A stretch of 64,000 nt of DNA from Chrysomallon squamiferum (GCA_012295275.1 CM022671.1:983332-1047331), one strand, 5' to 3'; shown: positions 1 through 23,122, numbered from the stretch's first letter. Notes: generated from the sequence alone by a model not told the origin. Translations and numbers: made by a program.

Positions 1-429
1 TCTTATTATAATTTGTCATGACAGTGAATGGGAGCTGTATTTTGTAGTTTACACAGTGGAATGTACAATCATTATGAATACATTAATTAATTAACTAATT
101 TTATATTACCATAAACATAATTTATGCATCTTTTTTGCATGATGTACTGAGTATGGATTTTTCTTTTGGATATATTTAGTTCAATGTAGAGCAGTAATGT
201 TATTAAAAATGTTAACTATATCAACATATGTTATGCAAGAACAATTTGCAGCTTAAAGATTTAATTATAAGATGAAAGAAAACATTTAAACCATAATGAC
301 ATAAGAATTACATGTACTTAATTTCTAACTGGATCTATTCTTAACTCTGTTTTAAAAATAAACTGGTAAAATATTTTGATTTAAAACTGTATCAATAAAT
401 TACATGAGGTGTGCAAAATCTCTTTACAG

Positions 430-796
430 CCTGAAGACAACAAAGTTTCCTGTTTTCTTCCAAACTGTTCCATGAAAAGTCACATTTTGTGTTTGTCTCA
501 GAAATTCATAAAAGAAAAAGACCAGGTCATTCCAATAGATGGACAGTGTCCAAAATGCAAGCACACTATCCTATGGGGTGATATCATCAGACACAAGAAT
601 GGGTGTTACCAGAACCTCAATGTGTCTGTGGGTCAGGTAAAAATACTTATTACTTTTAATATTTCCAGTAATTTGGTCTTACAATTTTAAATTTTAAAAA
701 ATGTATTTATTTATTCATTTTATATATTATTATTATTTATCTTTTTTTATATCTGTATCTATATAGCAACACACACACACACATATATGTATGTGA

Positions 797-832
<36 letters not shown>

Positions 833-1112
833 GGCTATATATATATATATTCTTTGTTCCCTTCTTTTTAAAACATTTCTTTAACTTTTTTATTCCTAAT
901 TATTGTCACAAAATAACTGAAACAATTTTAAATGTTATTTTAAAAAATATATATTTGAAATTGTCTCTTTTAGTTTGTTTATTTTTAACAAGAATACTCT
1001 CGATCTACATGCATTTGAATTTCAGTACATTTGACATCACTGTTTTCTGATGTTACTGCTTTGAAATTTTCAGAGTGATGTCACAACTGGTACAGACAGT
1101 GATCAGCTTTAA
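430..1112 (+). CDS. SLX1: SLX1 structure-specific endonuclease subunit, C-terminal part (partial)
   Basis: SLX1 is the catalytic GIY-YIG subunit of the SLX1-SLX4 nuclease, which cuts branched DNA such as Holliday junctions and flaps. Only the 3' end lies here. Exon 430-636 follows a TTTACAG acceptor and ends before gtaaaa. Exon 1074-1112 follows TTTTCAG and stops at TAA 1110-1112. Both are in phase 0. The first exon encodes most of the C-terminal RING/PHD-like zinc finger of the family: an N-C-S-x3-H-x3-C stretch, then C-P-K-C, then the diagnostic L-W-G-D-I-I-R and a G-C-Y motif. The second exon adds only 12 polar residues ending in DSDQL. The catalytic GIY-YIG domain should lie upstream of the window or in unrecognised sequence at 1-429, where I found no exon. 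The family call rests on the zinc-finger pattern and WGD-I-R signature and is firm; the tiny last exon is less certain. Confidence 0.85.
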
Positions 1113-1599
1113 CAGTATTCATCATCAAAGATATCAGTTATATGGTACTTACACATGGACAGAACAAAAACTGCAGGAAAAAACACAACAGTTAAAAATA
1201 CCTCATCTGATTAAGCTCTCTAGTCTTTTATTTTATTTTATTTATTTTTTAATGTTATTGAGTGAGTGTGTGTGTGTGTGTTTAAAAAGATTTAAGTTAA
1301 TAAATGCTACACTGTTATTACAATAATTTAAATCATAAATTTGTTAAGTAAAAACCTAACTATAATGACAGAACCTTCACAAAATAATAATAATAAGAAA
1401 AAAAATTGTTTGTGAATCAACATCTGAAATACAAACTGATAGATTTTACAATTACAAATTTGCTTCAGTGTACCCAGTTTTCAAAGATATTTATTTTATA
1501 ATAGTTATTTAAATAGAAGAAGAAAGGATAATCCAACATACTATAATTTTAATCTTTTTCATTTCTGAACAAATAGAATTAATGCATTAGATAAGTTCC

Positions 1600-1638
<39 letters not shown>

Positions 1639-3125
1639 AAAGAAAGTTTGCTCATAATAAAATGTAAGGATGTAACACATATATTTGAATCAAGGCGAAT
1701 ACCATTTTCCTTTTGAATGTTCCATCAGTAAGTAAATCTTTGTACAACCAGTTTTATTGATAATTTAGTCAGTTTACATTTTTGTACAAGACATGATATT
1801 ACAAACTATAAAAGAGAGTTAAAACAAAAAGAACTCTTCCCATCAAACATGTAATTATGTTTCTTTACATTCAGAAAAGACTGAATTAATAATTAATATG
1901 TTAATAACACAAACACTTGAGAGAATATAAAATGTATCACATGTTTCTTAGCTTCATCACTGCTGTAGTTTTACTTATTATTTTTAAGAATTGTTATCTA
2001 AGATATTATAACAGATTTGATGTCATCTTGAACACTTGAAGTTATGTTTAGGACCCAGTGAAGTTGTGTGAGGTTTAGTGCAATCTTTGTTTGTACCTCT
2101 GTTAGTAGAAAAGTCAAAACAGACTGAGTAGTCAGTAACCCAATATCTTTTTTGATTTTTTTTTTTTTTATAGATCATTAAATTTTATGCAATTAATTCA
2201 CATAATTATTGTGTAATGAAATAGACATTTTAAATTTATCATGAAATTAGCATTGTATTTACCACTGTAATTTATGACACGTCTGTATTTATGTAATACT
2301 ACATTCTGTTTCATTCAATGAATTTCTAATTGTAAACAAAAAAAATATTTTGATTAATAAAATATTTAAAATGTGTTTGTTGTTTGTTTTAGCAGAAAAA
2401 GATTTTCACTTCATTATTATTATTAGAAACATACTTCTAATAATGTGATAATAATAATAAAAAACAAAACGATCAGGTTATATTTCCTGTTCCTACCAGA
2501 GCTCCATGCCTATGAAAGACTACACTCCACTGTAAAGTGTATAAAAGATAATTCATTGCAAACAGACCAGAGTAATTTATTAAATGGCTGTTGCTGGTTT
2601 TCTAAGGTTTATCATTACAAATATCTGACAGCTAATAAATCACGAATATTAATAAGCATTCAAGTGTCAAATCGTTTATTGTGGAACATGACTTCTATAC
2701 TGTAAATTAAAATTTTCAATATATTTTAATTTGAATATAAAATTAAGATATCAAAAGTTGGAATATCTAAAATTATTTCTGAAACTCATTTATCATTGTA
2801 AAATCACAATGACATTTACCATGTTCTTAATACCCAGATCAGAGTTAAGCTAGGTATTTGTTTCCACAGAACAGAAATTCATTTTGCACATCTGTTACTA
2901 CACATTGCTTATGACAAAAACAGCAGCAACAACAGCAAAAAAAATAATAATAATAATAAATAGGAATAAAAATTGTAATAATATACATAAATAAATAAAT
3001 AAATAAATAAGTAATGATTATCTTAAAATACTAGTATGTTATTGTTACTGTGTGTGTTTCTAAAATAACTCAGTGTGATAAATATCTATTTTTACTAGTG
3101 TTTTTCACTGCCATTTCAAAATGTA

Positions 3126-3170
<45 letters not shown>

Positions 3171-3650
3171 CAGAGAGAGAGAGAGAGAGATTTCCCCAAC
3201 AGTAATAAAGAAAATTTATTCTTTTTATTTCCATTCACATTTCTTTTTCACAGTTAAGTTTGTCTTTTCCCCTAATCATTCTATTCAATCGACTAACTAG
3301 AAAATAGCCATTGTTTGATCATTTACTTGTATCCGAGCTATTAAAGCACCTAATTGTTGTTAACAGACATTCTGCGATGTGAACAAAGGCATCTGCCTGT
3401 AAGGTCAGTGGGCTGAACCCGTGAGGTATAGGTGTTCAATCTGATTACATGCTTCGTCGTGTCCGTTGTTCTGGCGTTGTGACGAACATGACTTACACGC
3501 AAAGCCAAATCTCCAACATCGGTGCTGGCATTAATCTCAAATAAGCTGTCTGCGTTCTTAGCAACAACGCCATTTAAACTTTTTTGTTTCTCGAATTCAG
3601 TCGATGCCAAAAATAAATACCATGTATACCCAAACTTTGACAAGTGAGAT
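1113..3650. other. SLX1 3' UTR and intergenic spacer
   Basis: No convincing coding exon on either strand. The start presumably contains the SLX1 3' UTR; candidate AATAAA signals include 1299-1304 and several further on. The rest is AT-rich with a poly-T run (about 1602-1632), ATAA-type repeats (about 2941-3010) and a (GA)n tract at 3130-3190. From about 3360 the base composition shifts to more CpG-containing sequence, which fits the promoter or 5' UTR of the next gene. Confidence 0.55.
3130..3190. repeat. (GA)n microsatellite
   Basis: About 60 bp of GA dinucleotides with two GACA interruptions, between the SLX1 and NWD-like genes. Confidence 0.95.
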
Positions 3651-13145
<9,495 letters not shown>

Positions 13146-16131
13146 CTAAGATCAGTTTGAACTATATCTCACCAAATACTTTACTCTTAAAAATGTGAGA
13201 AGACATGGAACATGCAGAAGTTTTAGAGGAATAATATTTATTGTTTAGAGCACTATACCATTGGTTAGAAAACGAAATAAACTGAAATTAACCGGCCGCG
13301 ATAGAGAGAAATATTAACCTGGAAAAGAGAAGTTATACTGAAAATTTCACAAAAACATCAAATGATTAGAATGAACATGGGACCTCCATAAAAAGTGGAA
13401 TTAATAGAGTAGACATGATGTATTTTTATAAAACAAAAACAAATAGTAATAACAGTAATAATAAATAAAAATGTTTTCCATAAATAATGGTCCTATAGTC
13501 CCTATAAATCGTGTTAACATAAATGAATATCTTTTAAGGATAAATTAATAATTCAAAACTGATTAATTTAATATTGTAGACTTTATGCAATATATTACAT
13601 TTGTTAAGCTCTAAATCATTTTACATTATTATAATTCGCTTTTGATCATAAAAATATTCATATTTGAAATTAACTTTGGCTTTTGTGTGTAAATGATTAT
13701 AAAAATGTACGTTTTTATGAAACCAAACTAATTCACGTACCCATAACTACTGGGAAACTAAACGTATTTGTGGCATTTCATAATTATATTTATATAAATT
13801 TATTTATTTATTCATCTGTGTAAGTATGAAAATTGTCACATAAAGCATTATTAAATTTATTTTCATTACTTGGCTGCAAATGTTTGTGTTTACATTTTTC
13901 ACTAATAACATAATGTTACAGGAACATTTTTTTCTCTTGTGCAGTTTCAATTGGGAAAATGTACAAAAATATATTTCAAATATGAAGGCAAATGTTTGGA
14001 TCCACGCATTCCTATAATTTATTTTATTGCTTTATTTCAGTAGCAGACTGATCATATACACAAACACATAAAATACACTGGGAAAATGTACAAACTGTTT
14101 CAAATGTTTGTTCAAACGTCCAAGATGTTTTTTAAAAGAGAATTTAAAATTTAAATTTCGGTGAAATGCCAAATAAAAATCTTTGCTTAAAGCCTAGTTA
14201 TATAGCTTGCCAACAAACACTATTACTGTACCTCTTTTCTCATACAAGACTTTCTATTATGTATTTTTTAATTAACTTCTGATAAATGTCCAAATGGATT
14301 TTGTATCATTTTAACTGTTTTGTTTCTGAAGACCAGCTATATTTCCCACTTTATGTATGCGAGATACTATCTTTTATGTAAAATTTACATAAATTAAAAT
14401 ACGAAGGGAATAAAATTTTAAAAAAAACAAGTAATAAAATCCTTCAAAGTTTTATTACCGGAAAACCAGAATCTATACAATCAACAAAATAATAATGGAT
14501 AAGCACAAAGCTAAAATAAAAAAAAAAATAAAAAAAAAATAAACCCACACACCTTTTCCCCAATCTAGTAATGAAATGTTAACTTATGAATATGTATATT
14601 TACATTCATGTGGAATTTACTTGCCTGAATGGTGATATAGTAAAGTCCTTAAAACTAGAAAACCATTTTTCTTTTGATACAGTAAAACATCTGAGAATCA
14701 AATATTTAAACTTCCATGTAATAATGCCTTTTTGTGACTTCACACAATTTGTAAGATAACCTATTACAAAAGTGAAGGTCATCATTTTTGAACTGTCATA
14801 AAGTAACAGCTTAATAATGTACAGAATGAATTTACATCATCTTTATGTATCATGACAGGTCAGTTAAAACATTTACACATTTTTGTGTTGTTTTGGCCAA
14901 CTTTTATCATTTTAAACAAGTTAATAATGAAAACAAAAAAACAAACAACATTTTTGCATTCTGGGTAACTTTTTTAATTGTAACTATCCAATAGGTAATA
15001 TAACATTTAAGGTAAATGTGCAAAAACCATGTAGACTCATAGAACATATTGCTAACAGTTCAAACAAATAACATGATACACAAACCTTTGGTAACACCCT
15101 GCATCACAGAATTCCAAACTGAACAAATATACCCGAATTACTTTTTACTGACAAACAAAAACTGAGCATTTTCTAAAATCTGTACAGACAATTAACAAGA
15201 AACTTTACATCGTTTTAAATCAGAAAAGAATCATTTTACTGATTAAATTCAGAAAAGGAAGATTGTATAAATTTAAACTCTGTTTGAAAAGCATTATGAT
15301 TAAATATTTGGTACAAACTAAGTATGTTGTCACAGGCAATTCCCAGTTATTTTTTACTTCTAGAAATATACAGATATTACTTTCTTCCACTGATCTGACC
15401 TTCCAATAATCGACATTTTAAGAATTAAAGATTCTATATATTTTTTTTTTTTTTTTTTATATGGCACTAGTAGTATATCTTTACATAATCAGATATATAT
15501 ATTAAACAAAGCACTAGAAATTTAACACATACATGTTATATAAAATTGAAAATGTAGAGAGCAGCAATATAAATTAATACCAAAAATACACACCACCAGT
15601 GGTATGCTTTTTCCTCCATATTCAGATCAGTTTAAAGAATTACTTTATAAATTCTTAGTCCAGTTCATGAAATTCTTTTTATAAACTTAAAATTTGAAAT
15701 ATATTTCAGAACTACTGTTAAAGATAATTAAAAAATGCTCTGTACTTTGTAACAAGTTAAAAAGAAAACAAAACTAATAAAGTAAAGCCACAGTTCACAT
15801 ATACATGTACATACAGATGCAATATACAAGGCATAGAATATCAATCAGCATTAGTGTTTTATACATTAGAAATACTGTATTTTTTTATAAAATCACAACT
15901 ACATTTTAAAAAAAATATAATGGAAATTTCTGCTGATATGATACCATTACTAAATTTCACAATCATTATGAAGCAATTAAATTTGACAAACCTTAATTAA
16001 AAAAAAAAATAATAAAAATAAAGAAAAAGTATGTGTATGTATTTAAAGCAGTAACCAGAATCTGCTAGAAAAAGGGATCAAAAGTTTCGCTGAACTGATT
16101 TGAACACTAGTCCATCTCGTCACTGTAATGT
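13146..16131. other. Tail-to-tail 3' UTR region of NWD-like gene and aldolase
   Basis: No coding exon on either strand. Plus-strand AATAAA signals after the NWD stop occur at 13276-13281, near 13461 and at 14409-14414. A minus-strand AATAAA (TTTATT on +) lies at 14451-14456, about 1.7 kb downstream of the aldolase stop. If the distal pair is used, the two transcripts end within tens of bases of each other. The sequence is AT-rich with poly-A/T stretches near 14520 and 15440. Confidence 0.5.
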
Positions 16132-19100
16132 CTAGTATGCATGATCAGCAACAAAGAGAGACTGGCCTGCAGCAGCTCCTGAGACATCACCTTTGTATTT
16201 ACCAAGGGCAGCCAGAGAATTAGCCTGAAAAACATCAAAAGTCATTCTTGTCATCCAGTTTTGATAATAAATAGTAATGAAAAAAAATAAATAAATAAAA
16301 TTAAATATAGTAGTATAAGCTTGTGTAAGCAGTTATAACCTATAGTTTCAAAAAAAAAAAAAAAAAAAAAAAAAATAATAGAAACCCACCTTTTTCAGAG
16401 AAATAAGCAAGAAATTAAGAATAAAATAAAATATGACTGGTTATCATTATGAACACATTTTAACAGTTGTAAAACATTTGAGCAGTAACAACAGGATCTT
16501 GATTGTGTGTGTGTGTGTGTATAAAAATTTCAGAATCAGCCTGTGATTCAGAGTTTTCCTAAAAGCTAACCTTTGCACGTTTCATGAGTTCACTCTGTGC
16601 AGCTTGGATGTTGTCATCCTGTCCCTTCCACGCCTGCAGCACACTGGCCTGCAGAGCTCGGCCAAACGAGAAGGTCAGAGCCCATGGCTTACGTCCCTGA
16701 AACTGGTTGACAGCGTTCAGATTCAACGTGGCATCTTCCTCCGACATGCCTCCAGACAGAAAGGTGACTCCTGAAACAAAACATCATTATATTAGTTAAT
16801 TCAAGCCAAAGTTGTAAATTTTTCAGACACACAGATTCAAAAGTGTGCACGTACCTGTGTTTAAGCTAGAAGCCACACGTGCCAATACTAAATGGGTACA
16901 TTAATCAAGGGAAGAACCTCACTTAGTGACTGTTTTAACAACACCCTTATGTTTTTATTGTTAATGGTTTTAAGATATAAGATGTAGAGTTTTGGAAAAA
17001 TGAGAGGCTACTTGCCCATTTAAAGGCATAAATTATTATATGTGAAATTCTGACACAGGTTAAAATTCTGTGTGCATACAGAAGATTATTGATCATGGAA
17101 ATTTGTAGCAAGGCCTACATTAACTATAGAGCTTAACACTGTTCAAGATTGGGCTGAACAATTTCAAAGGTACACAAGTTTACAGTTATACCTGTAACTG
17201 CTGGTGGTACAGTTCTCGACAGTGCTTCCACTGTGGCTCGTCCATTTTCTTCATGTTTGAACTTCTTGCTGCAGCTCTGTCCTGCTGTGACCATGTTGGG
17301 TTTGAGAAGAGTTCCTTCCAGGAACACATGATGATCTGACAGAGCCTTGTAGGTGAAGGCCAGAACCTGAATATACATTTAAAACTGTCAAAATATCTGG
17401 TACTTAGTGGAAAGTAGCTTTATTTCTGACAATATTTTTGGCAGTAATGTTAAACACAAACACATACAAAAGAAAACTAACAAAACTGTAGCTAATTATG
17501 TTCTTAAACATTTAATTATAACATGCATTATTGGTACTGTGTTCATTATCTGACAATGCCATCAATATCGTTCAATCTATTTCAATCTGCTTTTAATAAT
17601 TACCTTTTCTGTGACTCTCTGAGCTTCTTCCAGGTCATGATCACCATCAGGCAAAACTTCAGGCTCAACAATTGGCACAAGCCCATTCTGAAAAACATCA
17701 AGTGTTTCAGTGTCAACAAATGAAACATTACTTTAACAAACACCAAAGATTACTTAATAGCAATATCAGTAATATTATTTGTTGCCTGTCTGCTGTGATA
17801 GAGTAGCTGCAGTTGATACAGTTTTTGATTATCATTACAATTACATTACATACAATAAAATATGTTACAGAGATTCAGTCTTTCTACCAAGAAACAATTT
17901 CTTATTTCTTAACTATTAAAATGATTAGTCAAAAGGCAAAAAAGAAAATCTTTTTGATTGATGATGAGGAAGTGCTGACATTAATATAGTAAAAACAGTG
18001 AATATTTTACCTGCTGGCAAATTGATGCATATCGTGCAAGCACATTGGCATTCTCCAACATAGCCTGGTATGATGGTGTGTGTGGGCCAATCTTCAGCAC
18101 ACAGCGCCACTTGGCAAACTGTGCTCCATTCTTTTTGTACTCGGCACATCTTTCTGACAGTCCATCAAGACCTGTAAGAAAAAAAAACATTTCTTAATGC
18201 TCCAGAATATTTCTTTACACTTTGTATCAACATACTTTTAAATAAATATTTGGATCAGTGTGCCAAAAGCAATGATCATCTATGATAATCATCAACTTTA
18301 TATTTTACAAAGATATCACAACATTTCAGCATAATCTAACAAATTAACTTTTTTTTTAAATACCCTGAGTGGTGCTTTCGTTGAAAGATCCAGCCAATGG
18401 GACAACACCCTTGTCAACTTTGATTCCTGGAATAATGCCTTTGCTCTGGAGAAGCTTTGGAAATGGAACACCTTTGCTGTCCTTCTGGAAGAACGTTTCA
18501 TGAAACAAGATCACACCACCAATGTGATTGGCAATTTCATTGTCACAGGTGAACAGAAGTTCCCTGTATTTTCTGCGATTTTCTTCTGTGTTTTCCAGTC
18601 CTATGTTGGCAAATCTCTTACCAATGGTTCCTACATTAAAAATAAAGGTGACAGTTTTAACAGTGATTTATCCTTTATCAAAAAAAAAAAAAAAAATTGA
18701 ATGTAACAAGAACGTTAAATATACTAAATCTTTAAAAACAAAAAAAGAAATATTTAACTATTTATCCCTGTTCCTTGAATTAATAAAAATTCATATTTAA
18801 TGTTTATACTTTATTATTTATTCAACAGAACAAAACGATCACCATTAAGGTGAAATTGAATACTGCACATCAACAATGAGAACTGAAATTTGTTTTCAAA
18901 CATTTTAATTTACAAATGCAGCATTTAGGCCTACTTGTTATATATGCAATACTGTTTGCACATCTAAACAAGTTCAGCACAATACTGTAATTTCAATGCT
19001 AAATCAGTTTTAAATAATCGAACTGTCTACCTGCTGAGCACTTTTTAAATTCAAATACAATAAAAAAAATCATAATACTAACCTGTGGATTCATCAGCAG

Positions 19101-19194
19101 CTAGGATTCCTTTTCCTGGAGCCACGATAGCATTGGCAATTTTACGGAGTTCATCTTCCTTATCTTTTGGGAGGTAATTTTGAAAGGGTGGCAT
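16132..19194 (-). CDS. Fructose-bisphosphate aldolase, class I
   Basis: Glycolytic/gluconeogenic enzyme that reversibly cleaves fructose 1,6-bisphosphate into dihydroxyacetone phosphate and glyceraldehyde 3-phosphate in the cytosol. Coding exons in transcript order: 19083-19194, 18364-18630, 18011-18171, 17604-17687, 17192-17366, 16571-16770, 16132-16224. The sum is 1092 nt, or 363 aa, the normal family length. The Schiff-base lysine is K230 in L-L-K-P-N-M-V. Also visible are the active-site L-A-A-D-E-S-T segment (D34), K147 in A-K-W-R, the S-G-G motif at the start of exon 6 and the conserved C-terminal Tyr of V-A-D-H-A-Y. All introns have GT..AG ends and consistent phases. The start [10 protein letters not shown] is the usual invertebrate N-terminus. 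However, the frame stays open upstream through the exon start at 19208 and across a 3.9 kb intron into an exon ending at 23061, where an ATG at 23095-23097 would add 17 residues. The family is certain; the start actually used is not. Confidence 0.96.
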
Positions 19195-19293
19195 TTTTAC
19201 TCGTCTAACTGAAAAATAGAAATATAAAACTAACGTTAACAAAAAACTGGCTTTAAGAAATTAGTAATTCCTCCCCTAACAATCACACACAAA

Positions 19294-19333
<40 letters not shown>

Positions 19334-21252
19334 ATAATAACAGGTAATAATAAAATAGCACTAATTTTTGTAATGTAATTTGAGACAGAACATGTGAACA
19401 TGACTTGTAGATAAACATGTGCTAGATAAACAAGTGAAGCAAAACAATAGGGGTTGATCCTGGCTATTTGTTATTGTTTATTTGCTTTGTTACTAACAAA
19501 AGGCCATCCATAACAAATTATTTTAAATCATTTTTTTTTTGATGACATTATTTATTATTATTTTGGGTAGTGGTGGAGATGGTGTGTAACTTCACTGCAA
19601 TTTACAAACAGTAGATCTGTGGCTGTGCAAACAAAATAATTGTTAAGTTTTATATTCTTCCAAGTATTTGTATTGACCTTGACAAAACTGAAAGACTACA
19701 TATGGATTTGTATTATTGTAAAACCGATTTACAACAAGAAAATTATTTAGAACACAAAATTTATTTTTTTATATCATTTGCACCATTTAATACTACACAA
19801 TTTATATTCTTAGTAACAGCCAGAAACGTCTATATTGGTAAAGATCTAGGTATTTTCAACTTCTAACCAATGACCTTCACAATGACCTTCAACAAAATTA
19901 TGTAAATTATTCTTATTTACAAGTTGAAGACTGCAGGTGTGAAGCTCTGAAACAACTGATTTATCAAAACAAGATACAGTTTCTATTATCAGTATTAAAT
20001 TAACAAAATGGTCAATCATAGTCTTAAAATTCATACTAATTAAATCAGATTTTGTTGCTGAATTATTAAATGAAAATCCAGATATTTAGTTTTGATGACT
20101 CCTGGAAAATCAGTCCATTTTAAAAACTACCATTATATTTAATCAACATTTTCTTTTTAAAACTTTTTATTATTTTCTATTCAATTCTACAGGTATAATG
20201 AATTTTAAGTTACTCTACTCCCAGAGACAGAGTATGATTTCTAAATATATGAAGTGCCTATTGTCATTTATAGAGCACTGATGGATATATATAATGTCAA
20301 AACAACAATACTGAATTCAGATATCAAATCTAAGTAATATGTAAACAGTAAAATAATGTCTTTAGTGTACATACTATTCTGAAATGACCAAAAATAATAA
20401 ATTAATAAATTATATTAATCATTAAATTGCAGGACCATTTTCTATTAGATATATATGGTGGATACCGCCTTGTTTTAATAAACAAATTAATAATGAATTT
20501 AAATTACAACAAAAAAATATTAAATTTTTAAAAATAAAATACAAAATTATGATTTTGTTTTTAAATTATAGAAATTTGTTGTTTTTTTTACATAATTATG
20601 ATATCTTTACTATGAAATATTGCTTACAACTATTTGGCAATTAATCATGAATGTTTCAAATCACTTTTTTTTATTTTTTTTTTTTTTCTCTATGGGACTT
20701 GTAAAACTGAAAGTCAAGGTCGTTACAACGAAAGTCGGACAAACAAGTTCAGGCCCAAGGACACAACTATCCATATAAATAAAAAAGCTAATTCTTGCTT
20801 TTTATTAACGATTTAACAAAACTGCATAAACCAACTTTGCACTGTACCATAAACAATCATAAAACAAATCAAAACACAGATGACTTACACTGTAACGATG
20901 CACAAAATAAAAGAACAGTTCCAATGAAACAACGTCAAATGCCACGGAATTCAGAAGGAGGTTGAGTAAAGAAAAGGATATGACGTTTGCAATATTATAA
21001 TTTTATTATAATTTATTTTGCCCTTAACGGTTCGCACCAATTAAATCATGACCCTACTGTAAGTCGTCCGGAGTTTGCTATAAATATATTAAAGCTTAAT
21101 CCGTAATATTTTCAAAAATAATTTAATGATCGTAAACGAAATGGTCATGGTAACTGTATGCATAAATGAAAAAGATCATGAAAACATATTCTATAATTTT
21201 GCCTGTAAATATGAAATCCATAGATTTTGTTATAGAAAATCTAACGTTATTT

Positions 21253-21253
<1 letters not shown>

Positions 21254-21313
<60 letters not shown>
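21254..21313. repeat. (GA)n microsatellite in aldolase intron
   Basis: About 60 bp of pure GA dinucleotide. Confidence 0.96.
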
Positions 21314-21317
<4 letters not shown>

Positions 21318-22483
21318 CAAATCAGAAACATTTGTGATTTAACATGTTAAATCTGTTTACAAATGTTAAATGATCAATTAAATTCAGAGCATTTTATGTG
21401 AGTTTTTTTATACATAAAATTCAGATGATACCTCTAACTGTAAATCGAAACAAAGTATGCTTTGTAAATCAACAAATGATAATGAGCTGCTACTATTTTC
21501 TTTCTTTTCTTTTTTTTTGTTTTATTTGTTTTTCTTTCAGATGAACGGAAAGATTTACCAACAACAAAAATTTAAATGGCTTGTCGTGGACACTATCTGT
21601 GTGGGACAGGAATTAACGACACAGAATGAATGGTTAAATTTACGATCTGCATTAGATCGATGGGTGACTGATTGCGTGCTCTGGGGGGGGGTGTTTAGTG
21701 TCTCGTAATGTTCCTTTCATCTTTGGAATTAAAACTTTATAACTACTTTACATTTAGTAAACACATAAATGATTATGTATAATTCCTGGAATAGACCGTA
21801 AAGTACGATACGGGCTAATATTTTTTCTCACGAAACTGAAATCAAATACTGATAGATCCTTTGAGTTGTAGACGAAACATCAAATGTTTATTTCACAAGT
21901 ACAACCATTCTTCGTTTTGTTGTTCATCAGACTGGTAACTGTTCCACACTGTATGATAATATTTACGTTTAGATACATTTATCTCCGCCCGATGGAGGTA
22001 TAAGAAAATAATTAAATGAAAAATAAAATCTTAATACTAATTTTGCCGTGTATTCTAGATAATAAGTAGAGCAATAAGTATATATATATAATAATAGTAA
22101 TAATAATAAACATCCAAAACAACAAACAGATTAAAACAAAGCAAACAACAATCCACTCCCCCCACACAAACAAAAAATAAAAATAATAAAAATAAAACAA
22201 ACAAAACAAACAAACAAAACAACAAAAACCCCAATAATTTGTAAAATAAAAAACAGATAATCTCAAAAAGACTCGCTTTTATTAAACGTCTGAAATAAAA
22301 TATTAATAACATTTAAAGAAGTTGACAAGCCGGTTCGGCGCTCTCTGTTACTAAATATAAAAATGTCAAACGAGAAAAGATGAATGTCCTTAATTAAAAA
22401 ATAGATTTGGATGTTTTGTTTATTACTCATTTACACAAGAGCCGTTGAGTATTTTAAGGTTCGAAAATTGAACACACTCATAA

Positions 22484-22486
<3 letters not shown>

Positions 22487-22546
<60 letters not shown>
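22487..22546. repeat. (AAT)n microsatellite in aldolase intron
   Basis: About 60 bp of uninterrupted AAT trinucleotides. Confidence 0.95.
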
Positions 22547-23060
22547 GCAAATGAACGATAATTTGAAATCTTCATCTGATATTAAACTTTCAAACTTATT
22601 TTTCATGTTTTGGGAAATATATATATTTTAAAGAATGGAACGAAACACTGAAAACCGTATTGTGATATATTGCAACACTGTAAATCCTGGTTGCAACAAA
22701 CTTATTAAACTGAATTTGCTTTACATTATATAGCCTATAAAATAAAATAAAATAATTAAAATAAATTAAAATAAAATATTATTTAATTAACGCATGAATT
22801 AATAAATATACTGGGAATCTTAGAAAAAAAATTAAACGTCTAATTTTATTTGCATTTTTATTATTATTTTTTTTTTTTTCAAATGCGTCAGAGGGCGTTT
22901 AATTATTGTATATTTGCATGACTGATTTTATGCGCTTTTTCAGTTTATATCCGTTTTTACTTTTAATCTTAATTAGGCACTCCATATGCTTATTCTAAAT
23001 ATTCTGGAGAATTAAATAAAATAAAATAAAATAATAATGACAGAAAATTCCTGAACTTAC

Positions 23061-23110
23061 CGACAACTGTGTCTTGGCGAGAGCATATAACTCCCATTGT
23101 CCGCTGACAA
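23061..23110 (-). other. 5' exon of the aldolase transcript (approximate 5' end)
   Basis: On the minus strand this stretch ends in a consensus donor, gtaagttcag, directly below 23061. It carries an ATG at 23095-23097 with A at -3 and G at +4. That frame stays open for 12 codons plus one base and joins in frame to the 19208 exon. The upper end of the exon is not defined by sequence; 23110 is only a limit set by the CRE motif above it. It may be 5' UTR or may encode an N-terminal extension. Confidence 0.6.
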
Positions 23111-23114
23111 CAGC

Positions 23115-23122
23115 TGACGTCA
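23115..23122. promoter_or_regulatory. CRE-like TGACGTCA palindrome in the aldolase promoter
   Basis: A perfect 8-bp TGACGTCA site, the CREB/ATF binding consensus, lies 18 bp upstream of the ATG at 23097 on the minus strand. Further ACGTC words occur around 23133 and 23200. It sits between the divergent aldolase and SMARCB1 genes. Function is inferred from motif and position only. Confidence 0.5.

Larger units (their letters stand above)
19209..23060 (-). other. Aldolase first intron (5' region)
   Basis: Inferred 3.9 kb intron between the exon ending at 23061 (CG|gtaagttc on the minus strand) and the acceptor ahead of 19208 (TTTTTCAG). It contains poly-A (about 19294-19331), a (GA)n tract (21254-21313) and an (AAT)n tract (22487-22546). 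Two GC-richer patches, around 20885-20985 and 21541-21710, are discussed under findings. No other gene is supported here. Confidence 0.65.
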
